A stretch of DNA of 64,000 nucleotides from Neobacillus sp. PS3-40. Its GTDB lineage: Bacteria; Bacillota; Bacilli; Bacillales; Cytobacillaceae. The notes beneath the pieces are model-generated. The model ran no database searches. It saw only the letters and a program-made list of their open reading frames with translations, and had not been told where the DNA came from. This document shows, piece after piece, positions 7,713 through 15,225 of this stretch. The DNA lies in NCBI RefSeq assembly GCF_030915485.1, contig NZ_CP133266.1, positions 3,104,001 through 3,168,000 of the forward strand. Reading direction: 5' to 3'. The position numbers were made by a program, and so were the translations under genes. Every line of letters starts with the position of its first letter. Within the stretch, counting starts at the first letter, position 1.

Positions 7713-7841
7713 ACGCGTTTTCTAGAAAAAATATGGACTTTGATCCTATTACATCGAGTAAAAGTTTTAAAAAAAGTTATATAGCCACACCAAAATGTAA
7801 TCAAAGGCTCTATCCTTTTTTTGAGTTGCAGTATAAAACTA

Positions 7842-7997
7842 TTCGATTTTGTATGTACTAAATATGAAAGCCCAGAAACCCCAAGGAATCTATTGCGGGA
7901 ATTTTATAGACTGATTAAGAAAGCTAATGTTCTAAGGATTCGATTACATGACCTTAGTATAGTAGGAGTAATGTTTGTTTTACCCACCATAGATTGA
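7842..7997 (+). pseudogene. Tyrosine-type phage integrase, C-terminal relic
   Basis: One plus-strand frame reads FDFVCTKYESPETPRNLL then REFYRLIKKANVLRIRLHDL before a stop at 7995-7997. This matches the region before the catalytic HxxR box of Bacillus phage integrases, where RIRFHDLRH is expected; here the R-H is lost (LHDLSIVGVM). The frame is not extended by a recognisable N-terminal catalytic part and ends early, so this is a decayed fragment of an integrative element. Confidence 0.65.
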
Positions 7998-8348
7998 CCA
8001 CAGATTGACCACGAACTTATCAAATTGATTATACTGGTATGGAAATAATGAACTAAAAATGTTTGAATCTTAGATTCATCCAGACCTGTTATCATTCAAA
8101 AAACTTATAAAACTATTCTTGTATCATGGGCGGCATGATGTAATCGAATTTCTACTAAGTCATGGGTGGATAAATTATAAATTTGTAAAAACAAAAAGGG
8201 ATTGTTTTTTTGAGGAAGCTGCAATATTTTTTCACCCAAAAGAAAAATATATACCCGCCACGCTTTATTAAATTGGCCCCAAATTAGTCCAAGTAGGTCC
8301 CCAAAAAAGAGTTATTTTCTACTTTTTGAATTATTTAAAGACAATAGG

Positions 8349-8392
8349 AAAAGCCCTATAATCGTAGTCATATCAACGAATCTAGGGCTTTT
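8349..8392 (+). terminator. Terminator-like hairpin
   Basis: AAAAGCCCTA (8349-8358) pairs with TAGGGCTTTT (8383-8392), with an inner TCG/CGA pairing in the long loop. It marks the end of the decayed integrase region; no intact gene precedes it. Confidence 0.5.
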
Positions 8393-8627
8393 TAGTACTT
8401 GAGTTTGCAAAGCGTTAAAATTAACGTGAGTAGTGCTCAACTGAATTAAAATGGCCTATAATAATAAAGAGTGAATGTATATATTGAAGTAATAACCAAT
8501 TTAATTTATGTTCAGAAATTTAACATTTGATGAGTACCCTCTCTATAGTTACTATCTAATCATTAGGCAATCCGAATAAAGTGTATAGGGTTTATAGTTT
8601 AATCAGTACAACCGCCACTCCACCTTA

Positions 8628-8750
8628 ATGTCAGCCTATAAAAATATCAAAGACGAAAACTTCCGGTATTATATTTTGAAACAAAAAGCCGATGTGTTTC
8701 ATGCGATGAAGAGCTTTTTTCAGAAGCAAGAGAGTAATCAGTTTGTTTAA
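8628..8750 (+). CDS. Possible 40-aa small protein or gene remnant
   Basis: ATG at 8628 opens a 40-codon frame (starting [20 protein letters not shown]) that stops 5 bp before a strong terminator. The ending of a frame directly at a terminator argues that it is the true 3' end of a gene. No ribosome binding site precedes the ATG, and the same frame continues a few codons upstream to a stop at 8595-8597, so a degraded 3' remnant of a longer gene is as likely as a small protein. I do not recognise the sequence. Confidence 0.3.
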   Translation: MSAYKNIKDENFRYYILKQKADVFHAMKSFFQKQESNQFV

Positions 8751-8755
8751 AGTAG

Positions 8756-8790
8756 ATCGACAGGTGGGGAGCCTGTCGATTTTTATTTTT
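8756..8790 (+). terminator. Intrinsic terminator
   Basis: ATCGACAGG (8756-8764) pairs with CCTGTCGAT (8772-8780) and is followed by TTTTATTTTT. Dispersed repeat copy A starts directly at the end of its T-tract. Confidence 0.8.
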
Positions 8791-8889
8791 GCTAAGCAGA
8801 ATTTATATCCATAAATTCTGCTAGCTTCATAAGGACAACTACGCCTAATCATCGCCCTAAGGGGCTCACCAATCGGCAAGTTTTCTTTA
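8791..8889 (+). repeat. Dispersed structured element, copy A
   Basis: The copy begins with the palindrome AGCAGAATTTAT-ATCC-ATAAATTCTGCT, continues with a conserved core (ACAACTACGCC, then TCATCGCCCTAAGGGGCTC) and ends in a terminator-like stem (here decayed, CTCACCAATCGGCAAG) followed by TTTTCTTT. It starts directly after the T-tract of the terminator at 8756-8790. Related copies lie at 21950, 33264, 43711 (minus) and 44374. Confidence 0.85.
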
Positions 8890-8901
8890 ACTGATTTTAA
8901 A

Positions 8902-9048
8902 ATCTTCACAACTTCCACATAACTTCTTTATAACTTCTACAAAACTTTTCTTTATTATAAGGGTAACTTAATTGAAGAGTTGGAATGAACTCTTTTCTTA
9001 AAAACTTCCCATAATTTGATTGGTGTTGAGACACCAGTCTCTTTTTTT
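8902..9048 (+). repeat. Direct repeat flanking gpmA, copy 1
   Basis: About 147 bp beginning ATCTTCACAACTTCCACATA and containing TATAAGGGTAACTTAATT, a GAGTT/AACTC hairpin followed by TTTTCTT, and AAAAACTTCCCATAATTTGA. It ends in a GGTGT-TGAG-ACACC hairpin with AGTCTCTTTTTTT. It matches 9900-10052 in the same orientation over nearly its whole length, with small substitutions and indels. The two hairpin/T-run pairs look like tandem terminators reading rightward. Confidence 0.85.
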
Positions 9049-9060
9049 GCCTTTTTTTAA

Positions 9061-9828
9061 CTAACCTATCCAATCATGGTTTTCCGGATCATTGAAATCC
9101 ATGTGTTTTGGTATAGCCTCCTCCCCCATTTCTCCATCTGTTCCCAAGTAATAATGCCTAATAGGTTTTAAGTTTTCATCCAATACATAGATAAGTGGAA
9201 TGCTGTTCGGAATGTTTAAACTTATTACACCATCGTCAGGAATTTCGTCCAAGTATTTGATGAGCGCTCTTAAGGTATTGCCATGTGCAGAGATAATAAT
9301 GCGTTTATTCTCTTTCAAGCAAGGAACAATCTGCTCATTCCAATAGACTAAAGCACGTTTTTCGGTATCTAGGAGACTTTCAGTAAAGGGAATGTCTTCT
9401 TTTTTTACATTGGAGTATTTTGGATCAGACAGCTCGGATAGATGATTTGCTGAAGTAATTTCTGGTGGGCGCACATCCGCAGACCTCCGCCACTTATTTA
9501 CTTGATTTTCTCCGAATTTTTCAATTATCTCAGCTTTGTCCATCCCTTGGAGTGCACCATAATGACGCTCGTTTAATCTCCATGATTTTTGAATAGGAAT
9601 CCATACTAAGTCCATCTCATGGAGAATAATCCATAACGTTCTGATAGCTCGTTTCAAAACGGAGGTATGGGCAACATCAAAACTAAAACCATGTTTCTTC
9701 AATATCGTACCCGCTTCTCTTGCCTCGTTATAGCCATCATCAGTCAAATCAATGTCGCTCCAGCCAGTGAAGCGATTTTCAAGATTATATTGGCTTTGCC
9801 CATGCCGAATGAAAACAAGAATTTTCAA
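9061..9828 (-). CDS. gpmA: 2,3-bisphosphoglycerate-dependent phosphoglycerate mutase
   Basis: The enzyme interconverts 3- and 2-phosphoglycerate in glycolysis. It has the dPGM signatures: RHGQS with the phospho-accepting histidine at the N-terminus, NRFTGWSD, the ERHYGALQG block and the second catalytic histidine in [10 protein letters not shown]. At about 255 aa it is the full family length. The start is a TTG at 9828 preceded by CAGGTG; a TTG at 9843 in the same frame is less well placed. The gene stands alone between two ~150-bp direct repeats, which suggests that the unit was acquired or duplicated. Many bacilli use a cofactor-independent mutase as the main enzyme, so this may be an extra copy (inference). 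Confidence 0.93.
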   Translation of the reverse strand: MKILVFIRHGQSQYNLENRFTGWSDIDLTDDGYNEAREAGTILKKHGFSFDVAHTSVLKRAIRTLWIILHEMDLVWIPIQKSWRLNERHYGALQGMDKAEIIEKFGENQVNKWRRSADVRPPEITSANHLSELSDPKYSNVKKEDIPFTESLLDTEKRALVYWNEQIVPCLKENKRIIISAHGNTLRALIKYLDEIPDDGVISLNIPNSIPLIYVLDENLKPIRHYYLGTDGEMGEEAIPKHMDFNDPENHDWIG

Positions 9829-9899
9829 TATATACACCTGCAATCTTTTTACATAAGTATGTACACATTCAAATGGAAATATTAAAGGTGGATTTTTTC

Positions 9900-10052
9900 A
9901 TCTTCACAACTTCCACATAATATCTCTATAAGATCTACAAAACTTTTATATATTATAAGGGTAACTTAATTAAAGAGTTGGAATAAAGGAACTCTTTTCT
10001 TAAAAACTTCCCATAATTTGATTGGAGCAGAAGCTACCAGTCTTTTTTTTTT
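9900..10052 (+). repeat. Direct repeat flanking gpmA, copy 2
   Basis: This is the second copy of the repeat at 8902-9048, in the same orientation and starting ATCTTCACAACTTCCACATA. It keeps the GAGTT/AACTC hairpin and its TTTTCTT tail, but the last hairpin is altered (GGAGC-AGA-AGCTACC) before a run of ten Ts. Confidence 0.85.
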
Positions 10053-10246
10053 GTCTTTTTTCATAGTGCTTTTTCCAAAACATTAAGGCTTTCTCAAAAC
10101 GTTTATTTGTGTTGACGTTAATGAGCCAGCCTTTTCTTTTGCACTTATCGTCAAAATTGGACATAATAAAAAGTATAAACTAGAATTATTCTTGTTTAAC
10201 TTTTTTAACTATGGGCTAAGGTGATTTTTCCTAGGAGGACATATAA

Positions 10247-10984
10247 ATGCTTACAGCAAATGCGGTTGATATGCTAAAAGATAAAATAAAATTGATTCAA
10301 CAGAATGAAAAGGTGATTTATTTGGTTGGTCCCATAAAGTTACCAGTGAATCTTGATGGTAAGACGGTGACTTTCCAATGGTACTGCTGGCTGCAATGCG
10401 AAGAATTAATGGATAGCACGGAGAAAATTATTGATAAATTATCGTCCGTTAATTTAGCTGAGATGCAACAATCAAGTGTCCTTGTTTATGGTGATTTTAA
10501 AAATGCTGAGGATGCGGTTGTTCGCATGCACAGTATCTGTCATACCGGTGATATTTTCGGCAGCAAGCGCTGTGATTGTGGATACCAATTAAAAGAGTCG
10601 ATGAAGATGATTGTTGATCATGGAACGGGCGCCCTCTTTTATTTAGCAAATCATGAGGGCCGCGGAATTGGACTGTTTAGTAAAGCGATGGCATACGTCC
10701 TGCAGGAAAATGGAATGGATACAGTTGAGGCAAATTTAAGCCTTGGCTTTAAGGATGATGTCCGTAATTATGATGATGCAATTGAAGTACTGAAATCACT
10801 CAGATCAAAACAAGTTGCGATCATAACAAATAATCCACGTAAAATGGAAGCATTGCGTAAATCTGGTTTTGATATCTCTGACCGCGAACCGTTATGGGGA
10901 GATGAATCAGAGTTTAATAAACTTTATCTTCAGACAAAAGTTAATCGTTCTGGACATTTCAAGGGTGGACAACCCAATGAATGA
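10247..10984 (+). CDS. ribA: GTP cyclohydrolase II family protein
   Basis: GTP cyclohydrolase II opens GTP to the diaminopyrimidine that starts riboflavin synthesis. The zinc site is visible as C98 (CHTGDIFGSK) with C109 and C111 (RCDCG), and NHEGRGIGLFSK matches the catalytic/GTP-binding block. At 245 aa it is longer than plain RibA because of an N-terminal ~85-aa extension with a WYCWLQCEEL segment, and it lacks the DHBP synthase (RibB) domain found in Bacillus RibBA. AGGAGG precedes the ATG. It overlaps ribD by 8 bp. No FMN riboswitch consensus is visible upstream, unlike the usual rib operon, so this is probably a second, differently regulated copy. Confidence 0.88.
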   Translation: MLTANAVDMLKDKIKLIQQNEKVIYLVGPIKLPVNLDGKTVTFQWYCWLQCEELMDSTEKIIDKLSSVNLAEMQQSSVLVYGDFKNAEDAVVRMHSICHTGDIFGSKRCDCGYQLKESMKMIVDHGTGALFYLANHEGRGIGLFSKAMAYVLQENGMDTVEANLSLGFKDDVRNYDDAIEVLKSLRSKQVAIITNNPRKMEALRKSGFDISDREPLWGDESEFNKLYLQTKVNRSGHFKGGQPNE

Positions 10985-12074
10985 GCATGTGCTCTATATG
11001 AAGCTAGCACTTGAAAATGCCAGAGCAATGAAGGGACAGACAGATCCCAATCCACTTGTTGGCTCTGTTATTGTAAATGATAATCGGATTGTTGGATTTG
11101 GCGCGCATATGAAAGCAGGGGAACCGCACGCAGAGATTCATGCCCTTCATATGGCGGGTGAAAAAGCACAAGGTGGAACTATTTATGTGACGCTTGAGCC
11201 CTGTTCCCATCATGGGAGAACGGGTCCTTGTGCTGAGGCAATTGTTCGGGCGGGGCTTAAGAAAGTAGTTGTTGCAACGCTAGACCCAAATCCACTTGTA
11301 TCAGGACGGGGTGTTGAAATCCTGAGAAACGCTGGTATTGAGGTAGTTGTTGGTATCTGTGAGGAAGATTCACGAAGGATGAATGAAGTATTCAATAAAT
11401 ATATTGTCTCTAAACGCCCGTTCGTTACGTTGAAGTCCGCTGTTACGTTGGATGGAAAAGTTGCTACTTCAACATCTGATAGCAAATGGATTACATCTGA
11501 GGATGCTAGAAAAGAAGTACATCAGCTTCGCAATGAAAATGCTGGTATTTTGGTTGGTGTGAATACTGTGATTGCCGATGATCCAGAGCTAACGACTCGC
11601 ATTCCCAATGGGCGGAATCCGATCCGGATCATTTTAGATTCGACTTTACGCATTCCAGTAGCTTCAAAAGTTGTAACAGACCTAAAAGCACCTACATGGA
11701 TTTTTACAACAAAAAATTATGATGTTGATAAAAAACAGAAGTTAGAGAATGCTGGGATAAAAGTATTCGTCACTAGTGGTACAAAGCATGTGGATTTGCA
11801 AGAAACGTTAGAAATTTTGGGTGAGAATTTTATTTCTTCTCTTTTGATTGAAGGGGGCGGAGAAATAAATGCTTCCTTTATGGAAAATAAACTCATTGAT
11901 AAACTTGTTCTTTATATTGCGCCAAAAGTGATTGGTGGAAAAAATGCTCCAAGCTTTTTACAAGGTATAGGGGCCATGAAAATGAGTGAAGCAATTGAGT
12001 TTGCTGATGTATCTTTCACTCAGGTAGGTAAAGATTACAAATTTACCGGATATCCTCTTTACAGAGCAGAATAA
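10977..12074 (+). CDS. ribD: Bifunctional pyrimidine deaminase/reductase RibD
   Basis: The protein deaminates the GTP cyclohydrolase II product and then reduces its ribosyl side chain with NADPH. The N-terminal cytidine-deaminase-like domain has HAEIHAL and PCSHHGRTGPC (zinc ligands and catalytic Glu). The C-terminal reductase domain has VTLKSAVTLDGK, ITSEDAR and LLIEGGGEINASF. It is 365 aa, normal for RibD. The start at 10977 gives MNEHVLYMKLAL, the usual RibD N-terminus, and overlaps the ribA stop; frames further upstream are non-homologous. With ribA and the downstream HAD phosphatase it can cover the route to 5-amino-6-ribitylaminouracil. Confidence 0.94.
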   Translation: MNEHVLYMKLALENARAMKGQTDPNPLVGSVIVNDNRIVGFGAHMKAGEPHAEIHALHMAGEKAQGGTIYVTLEPCSHHGRTGPCAEAIVRAGLKKVVVATLDPNPLVSGRGVEILRNAGIEVVVGICEEDSRRMNEVFNKYIVSKRPFVTLKSAVTLDGKVATSTSDSKWITSEDARKEVHQLRNENAGILVGVNTVIADDPELTTRIPNGRNPIRIILDSTLRIPVASKVVTDLKAPTWIFTTKNYDVDKKQKLENAGIKVFVTSGTKHVDLQETLEILGENFISSLLIEGGGEINASFMENKLIDKLVLYIAPKVIGGKNAPSFLQGIGAMKMSEAIEFADVSFTQVGKDYKFTGYPLYRAE

Positions 12075-12089
12075 AAGGTAGGGATTGAT

Positions 12090-12662
12090 GTGAAATTTGG
12101 ATTTGATATAGATGATACTTTAATTAACCTGAGAGAACACGCTTTTCATTTATATAATAAAAAGTTAAACAAAAATGTAGGACTGGATATTTTTCATTCT
12201 TTAAAAACGGTTGAGATTCATGAACCCTTTGGTTTAACGGCTATTGAGGGTGGGAGGATGTGGAATAGCCTGCTTGATGAGATTTATTATACATCATGCC
12301 CACCATTTCCCTACGCAGTTGAGACTTTAAATACCCTAGTAAAACGGGGCCATGAGATCTTTTATGTTACAGCACGGCCAAAAGAACATGGCGAACGGAC
12401 TAAACAGTGGATGATAGAAAGAGGGTTTCCTGTTCTAGATGATCGTTTCTTTTATGGAATGAAAGACGAAGATAAGGTCCATATTATCGAAGAACTAGGA
12501 ATCGACTATTTCTTTGACGATAAGCCTGCGGTTCTCGAGACGTTGGTGGACAAGCCGGTAAAGGCTTATGCAAGGAGCAATTCGTATAATCAGCATCTTG
12601 ATGTACCAAGGATCACTAGCTGGTCGGAATTGGTGGATATAATAAAGGAAACTGACAGGTGA
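12090..12662 (+). CDS. HAD-superfamily 5'-nucleotidase-like phosphatase
   Basis: The 190-aa protein has the four HAD motifs of the NT5C/YqfW-like nucleotidases: FDIDDTL at the N-terminus (nucleophile and acid/base Asp), VTARPKEHG (motif II), a conserved Lys region (GMKDEDK) and DYFFDDKP (motif IV). It starts at GTG 12090 after GGTAGGGA, 15 bp behind ribD, and is closed by a strong terminator, so it is the last gene of a three-gene operon. By position it could supply the phosphatase step between RibD and lumazine synthase, which in bacilli is carried out by HAD enzymes; a general nucleotidase role is the alternative. Confidence 0.85.
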   Translation: MKFGFDIDDTLINLREHAFHLYNKKLNKNVGLDIFHSLKTVEIHEPFGLTAIEGGRMWNSLLDEIYYTSCPPFPYAVETLNTLVKRGHEIFYVTARPKEHGERTKQWMIERGFPVLDDRFFYGMKDEDKVHIIEELGIDYFFDDKPAVLETLVDKPVKAYARSNSYNQHLDVPRITSWSELVDIIKETDR

Positions 12663-12687
12663 AAATTGCCTGTCAGTTTCCTTTATT
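12641..12687 (+). terminator. Terminator hairpin after the ribA-ribD operon
   Basis: A 19-bp perfect stem (12641-12659 with 12669-12687, core GGAAACTGACAGG) overlaps the stop of the HAD gene. A second hairpin with AAAAATGAA/TTCATTTTT arms (12701-12730) follows. Confidence 0.8.
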
Positions 12688-12781
12688 AATATGAATTCTA
12701 AAAAAATGAATCAGGCGGGTTCATTTTTTTACCTCCCACTCATACACTACGATATCTGTATGGTTGGGAGGTAATTCTTTA

Positions 12782-14986
12782 ATGGTTATACACTTTGATT
12801 CAGATCAACAGGTTTTCCATTTACAAGGAAAGGATACAAGCTATTGCATGCAAATAGTGGGAAGTGGGTTTTTAACCCATTTGTATTGGGGGAAAAAGAT
12901 TACTAGTTATCATGGTAGCAACCCCATTTTATTTGCAAACCGCAGATTCTCTCCGAATCCAGACCCCTCTGATCGAACATTTTCACTTGATACGCTTCCG
13001 CAAGAGTATCCTGCCTATGGAAATACCGATTTTCGAGCCCCAGCCTATCAAATACAATTAGAAAATGGATCGACAATAACAGATCTACGCTATAAGAAAT
13101 ATTTTATTTATAAAGGGAAACAGAAACTAGCGGGACTTCCTGCTACCTATATTGAGAATGATCATGAGGCAGAATCAATAGATATTTTTTTGGAAGATTC
13201 ATTAATTGGTTTAAGCGTTATTCTTACATATACCGTTTTTGAAAGTTACAATGTGATTACTCGATCTGTCCGTTTTCAAAATCAAGGTAGGGAACAGTTA
13301 AAAATAATCAGAGCATTAAGTGCAAATATAGATTTTCGTGATGATCAATTTGATTTTTTGACGCTTTATGGTGCACATATTAATGAACGTAATATCGAAA
13401 GACGCCCGGTTTCCCCCGGGAATCAATCGATCGAAAGCCGCCGTGGGGCAAGCAGCCACCAACAAAATCCATTTTTTGCTTTGCTTCGAAAAGATGTCAC
13501 TGAAGACCATGGAGATGTTTATGGGTTTAGTCTTGTATATAGTGGTAATTTTTTAGCACATGTGGAAGTGGATCAATTCCATACAACACGGGCATCGATA
13601 GGTTTAAATCCGTTTGATTTTAGTTGGAAAGTAGAACCAGGTGATTTTTTTCAAACACCTGAAGTGGTATTGGTTTACTCGAGTGAAGGGTTGGGCGAAA
13701 TGAGTCGAACCTACAATGAATTATACAGAACTCGTTTATGTAGAGGAACATTCCGTGATCTAGTCAGACCGATTCTACTAAATAATTGGGAAGCCACTTA
13801 CATGAAATTTACTGCTGAAAAAATTATGGAAATTGCAAAGGCAGGGAAAGAAGTAGGAATTGAGTTGTTCGTTCTTGATGATGGCTGGTTTGGCAAAAGG
13901 GATAATGATAAAAGCTCTCTCGGGGATTGGGTGGTGAATAAACGAAAGCTTCCAAATGGATTAGCTAATTTAGCGGATAAAATTCTAAATTTAGGAATGG
14001 AGTTTGGTTTATGGTTTGAACCGGAAATGGTCTCTGTTGATAGTGATCTTTATCGTGACCATCCAGACTGGTGTTTGCACGTGCCAAATCGAAAGCGTTC
14101 AGAAGGTAGAAATCAATTAGTTCTCGATCTTTCCAGAAAAGAAGTGTGTGATTATATTATCCAAGCTGTCTCAACTGTTTTAGCAAGTGCACCGATAACG
14201 TATGTAAAATGGGACATGAATCGCCATATGACGGAAATTGGATCAGAGAAATTGCCGAAAGATAAGCAACGAGAAACAGCTCACCGCTATATGCTTGGCC
14301 TGTACTATGTATTAGAGAAAATGATAACAAAATTCCCGCATGTTTTATTTGAAAGTTGTTCAGGCGGAGGCGGCCGTTTTGACCCAGGTATGCTTTATTA
14401 CATGCCGCAAACATGGACTAGTGATAACACTGACGCAATTTCTCGTTTAAAAATACAATATGGAACAAGTCTAGTTTACCCTGTGATTTCAATGTGCTCC
14501 CATGTCTCATCTGTTCCAAATCATCAAGTACAACGAGTTACATCACTTGCCATTAGAGGTCATGTTGCGATGGCAGGGAACCTTGGTTATGAGCTTGATC
14601 TAACAAAATTATCACCTCAAGAAAAAGATGAAATTAAACAGCAAATCAATTTATATAAAGAGATCCGTCACGTTGTTCAATTTGGGGATTTTTACCGGCT
14701 ACTTAACCCATTTGAAGGAAATGAATCGGCATGGATGTTTGTTTCGAAGGACAAATCAGAAGTAGTGATGGGTTATTTTAAAGTATTAGCAGAACCAAAT
14801 GCACCATTTGTTCGCCTACAGTTAAAAGGCTTAAATCCTGATTTCCTCTATAAGCACATAGAAACAGGAAAAGTATATGGTGGGGATGAATTACTGTACG
14901 TTGGAATCGCTCTTCCAATGTTAAAAGGGGATTTTACGAGTGTTTTCTGGCGGTTTAGAACAGTGGAGATTCACTTAAATGCATAA
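12782..14986 (+). CDS. Alpha-galactosidase, GH36 family
   Basis: The enzyme releases terminal alpha-1,6-galactose from melibiose, raffinose and related sugars. It is 734 aa, the size of bacterial GH36 enzymes, with an N-terminal beta-sandwich domain (to ~330) and a TIM barrel. Visible signatures are LDDGWFG, WFEPEMVS, YVKWDMNRHM (nucleophile Asp ~476), SCSGGGGRFDPGM and TWTSDNTDA (acid/base Asp ~547). The start is ATG 12782 after GGGAGGTAATTC. There is no signal peptide, so it acts in the cytoplasm. No transporter or regulator gene lies beside it. Confidence 0.94.
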   Translation: MVIHFDSDQQVFHLQGKDTSYCMQIVGSGFLTHLYWGKKITSYHGSNPILFANRRFSPNPDPSDRTFSLDTLPQEYPAYGNTDFRAPAYQIQLENGSTITDLRYKKYFIYKGKQKLAGLPATYIENDHEAESIDIFLEDSLIGLSVILTYTVFESYNVITRSVRFQNQGREQLKIIRALSANIDFRDDQFDFLTLYGAHINERNIERRPVSPGNQSIESRRGASSHQQNPFFALLRKDVTEDHGDVYGFSLVYSGNFLAHVEVDQFHTTRASIGLNPFDFSWKVEPGDFFQTPEVVLVYSSEGLGEMSRTYNELYRTRLCRGTFRDLVRPILLNNWEATYMKFTAEKIMEIAKAGKEVGIELFVLDDGWFGKRDNDKSSLGDWVVNKRKLPNGLANLADKILNLGMEFGLWFEPEMVSVDSDLYRDHPDWCLHVPNRKRSEGRNQLVLDLSRKEVCDYIIQAVSTVLASAPITYVKWDMNRHMTEIGSEKLPKDKQRETAHRYMLGLYYVLEKMITKFPHVLFESCSGGGGRFDPGMLYYMPQTWTSDNTDAISRLKIQYGTSLVYPVISMCSHVSSVPNHQVQRVTSLAIRGHVAMAGNLGYELDLTKLSPQEKDEIKQQINLYKEIRHVVQFGDFYRLLNPFEGNESAWMFVSKDKSEVVMGYFKVLAEPNAPFVRLQLKGLNPDFLYKHIETGKVYGGDELLYVGIALPMLKGDFTSVFWRFRTVEIHLNA

Positions 14987-15012
14987 TTGATAAAGAGTGT
15001 AAGGCGAATATA

Positions 15013-15140
15013 GCTGAAAAAATGGCTTGAGGCGTTTTTAGCGATTTTTTCAGAGTTATGGCGTTTCTCTAGATGGTTATGGAGATTTTTTAAAGTTATG
15101 GCGTATTTTTCAGAGTTATGGCGATTTAGACATTTTATGG
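15013..15140. repeat. Irregular tandem repeat of a TTATGGCG unit
   Basis: Units of about 20-28 bp containing ATTTTT(C/T)-A(G/A)AGTTATGG(C/A)G occur about four times between the alpha-galactosidase gene and the cytochrome terminator. The last unit ends GATTTAGACATTTTATGG. A similar tract with the same ending lies at 38950-39030. No coding function is evident. Confidence 0.65.
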
Positions 15141-15183
15141 AAAAGGCCAACAATCTATCGAAAAGGTGCAAATACAAAAATAT

Positions 15184-15211
15184 AACGACAGGCGTCCCAC
15201 AACCTGTCGTT
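15184..15211 (-). terminator. Terminator of the multiheme cytochrome gene
   Basis: AACGACAGG (15184-15192) pairs with CCTGTCGTT (15203-15211). On the minus strand the stem is followed by ATATTTTTG. Confidence 0.7.
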
Positions 15212-15225
15212 TACATTTTTCTAAA

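Larger units (their letters stand above)
7491..8627. other. Decayed island border, no intact gene
   Basis: This AT-rich stretch contains paired TATGACCAAT motifs (7553-7572), a 14-bp hairpin, a tRNA-3'-end-like sequence, a tyrosine-integrase relic and a terminator-like hairpin at 8349-8392. The TGGCCCC/TAGTCCAAG/AGGTCCCC cluster around 8272-8305 resembles sequences often found downstream of phage integrases. I see no intact gene here. Confidence 0.5.

Noticed and set aside
7904-8095. 63-aa minus-strand open frame
   Set aside because: It is antisense to the integrase relic, whose plus-strand translation shows family-specific sequence.
8631-8918. 95-aa minus-strand open frame
   Set aside because: It runs antisense through a terminator and dispersed element copy A, has no ribosome site or recognisable domain, and overlaps the better-placed small plus-strand frame.
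10053-10246. FMN riboswitch before the ribA-like gene
   Set aside because: The RFN consensus (GGGGCAGGGTG and CCCTACCGGCGGT-like blocks) is not visible in this region.
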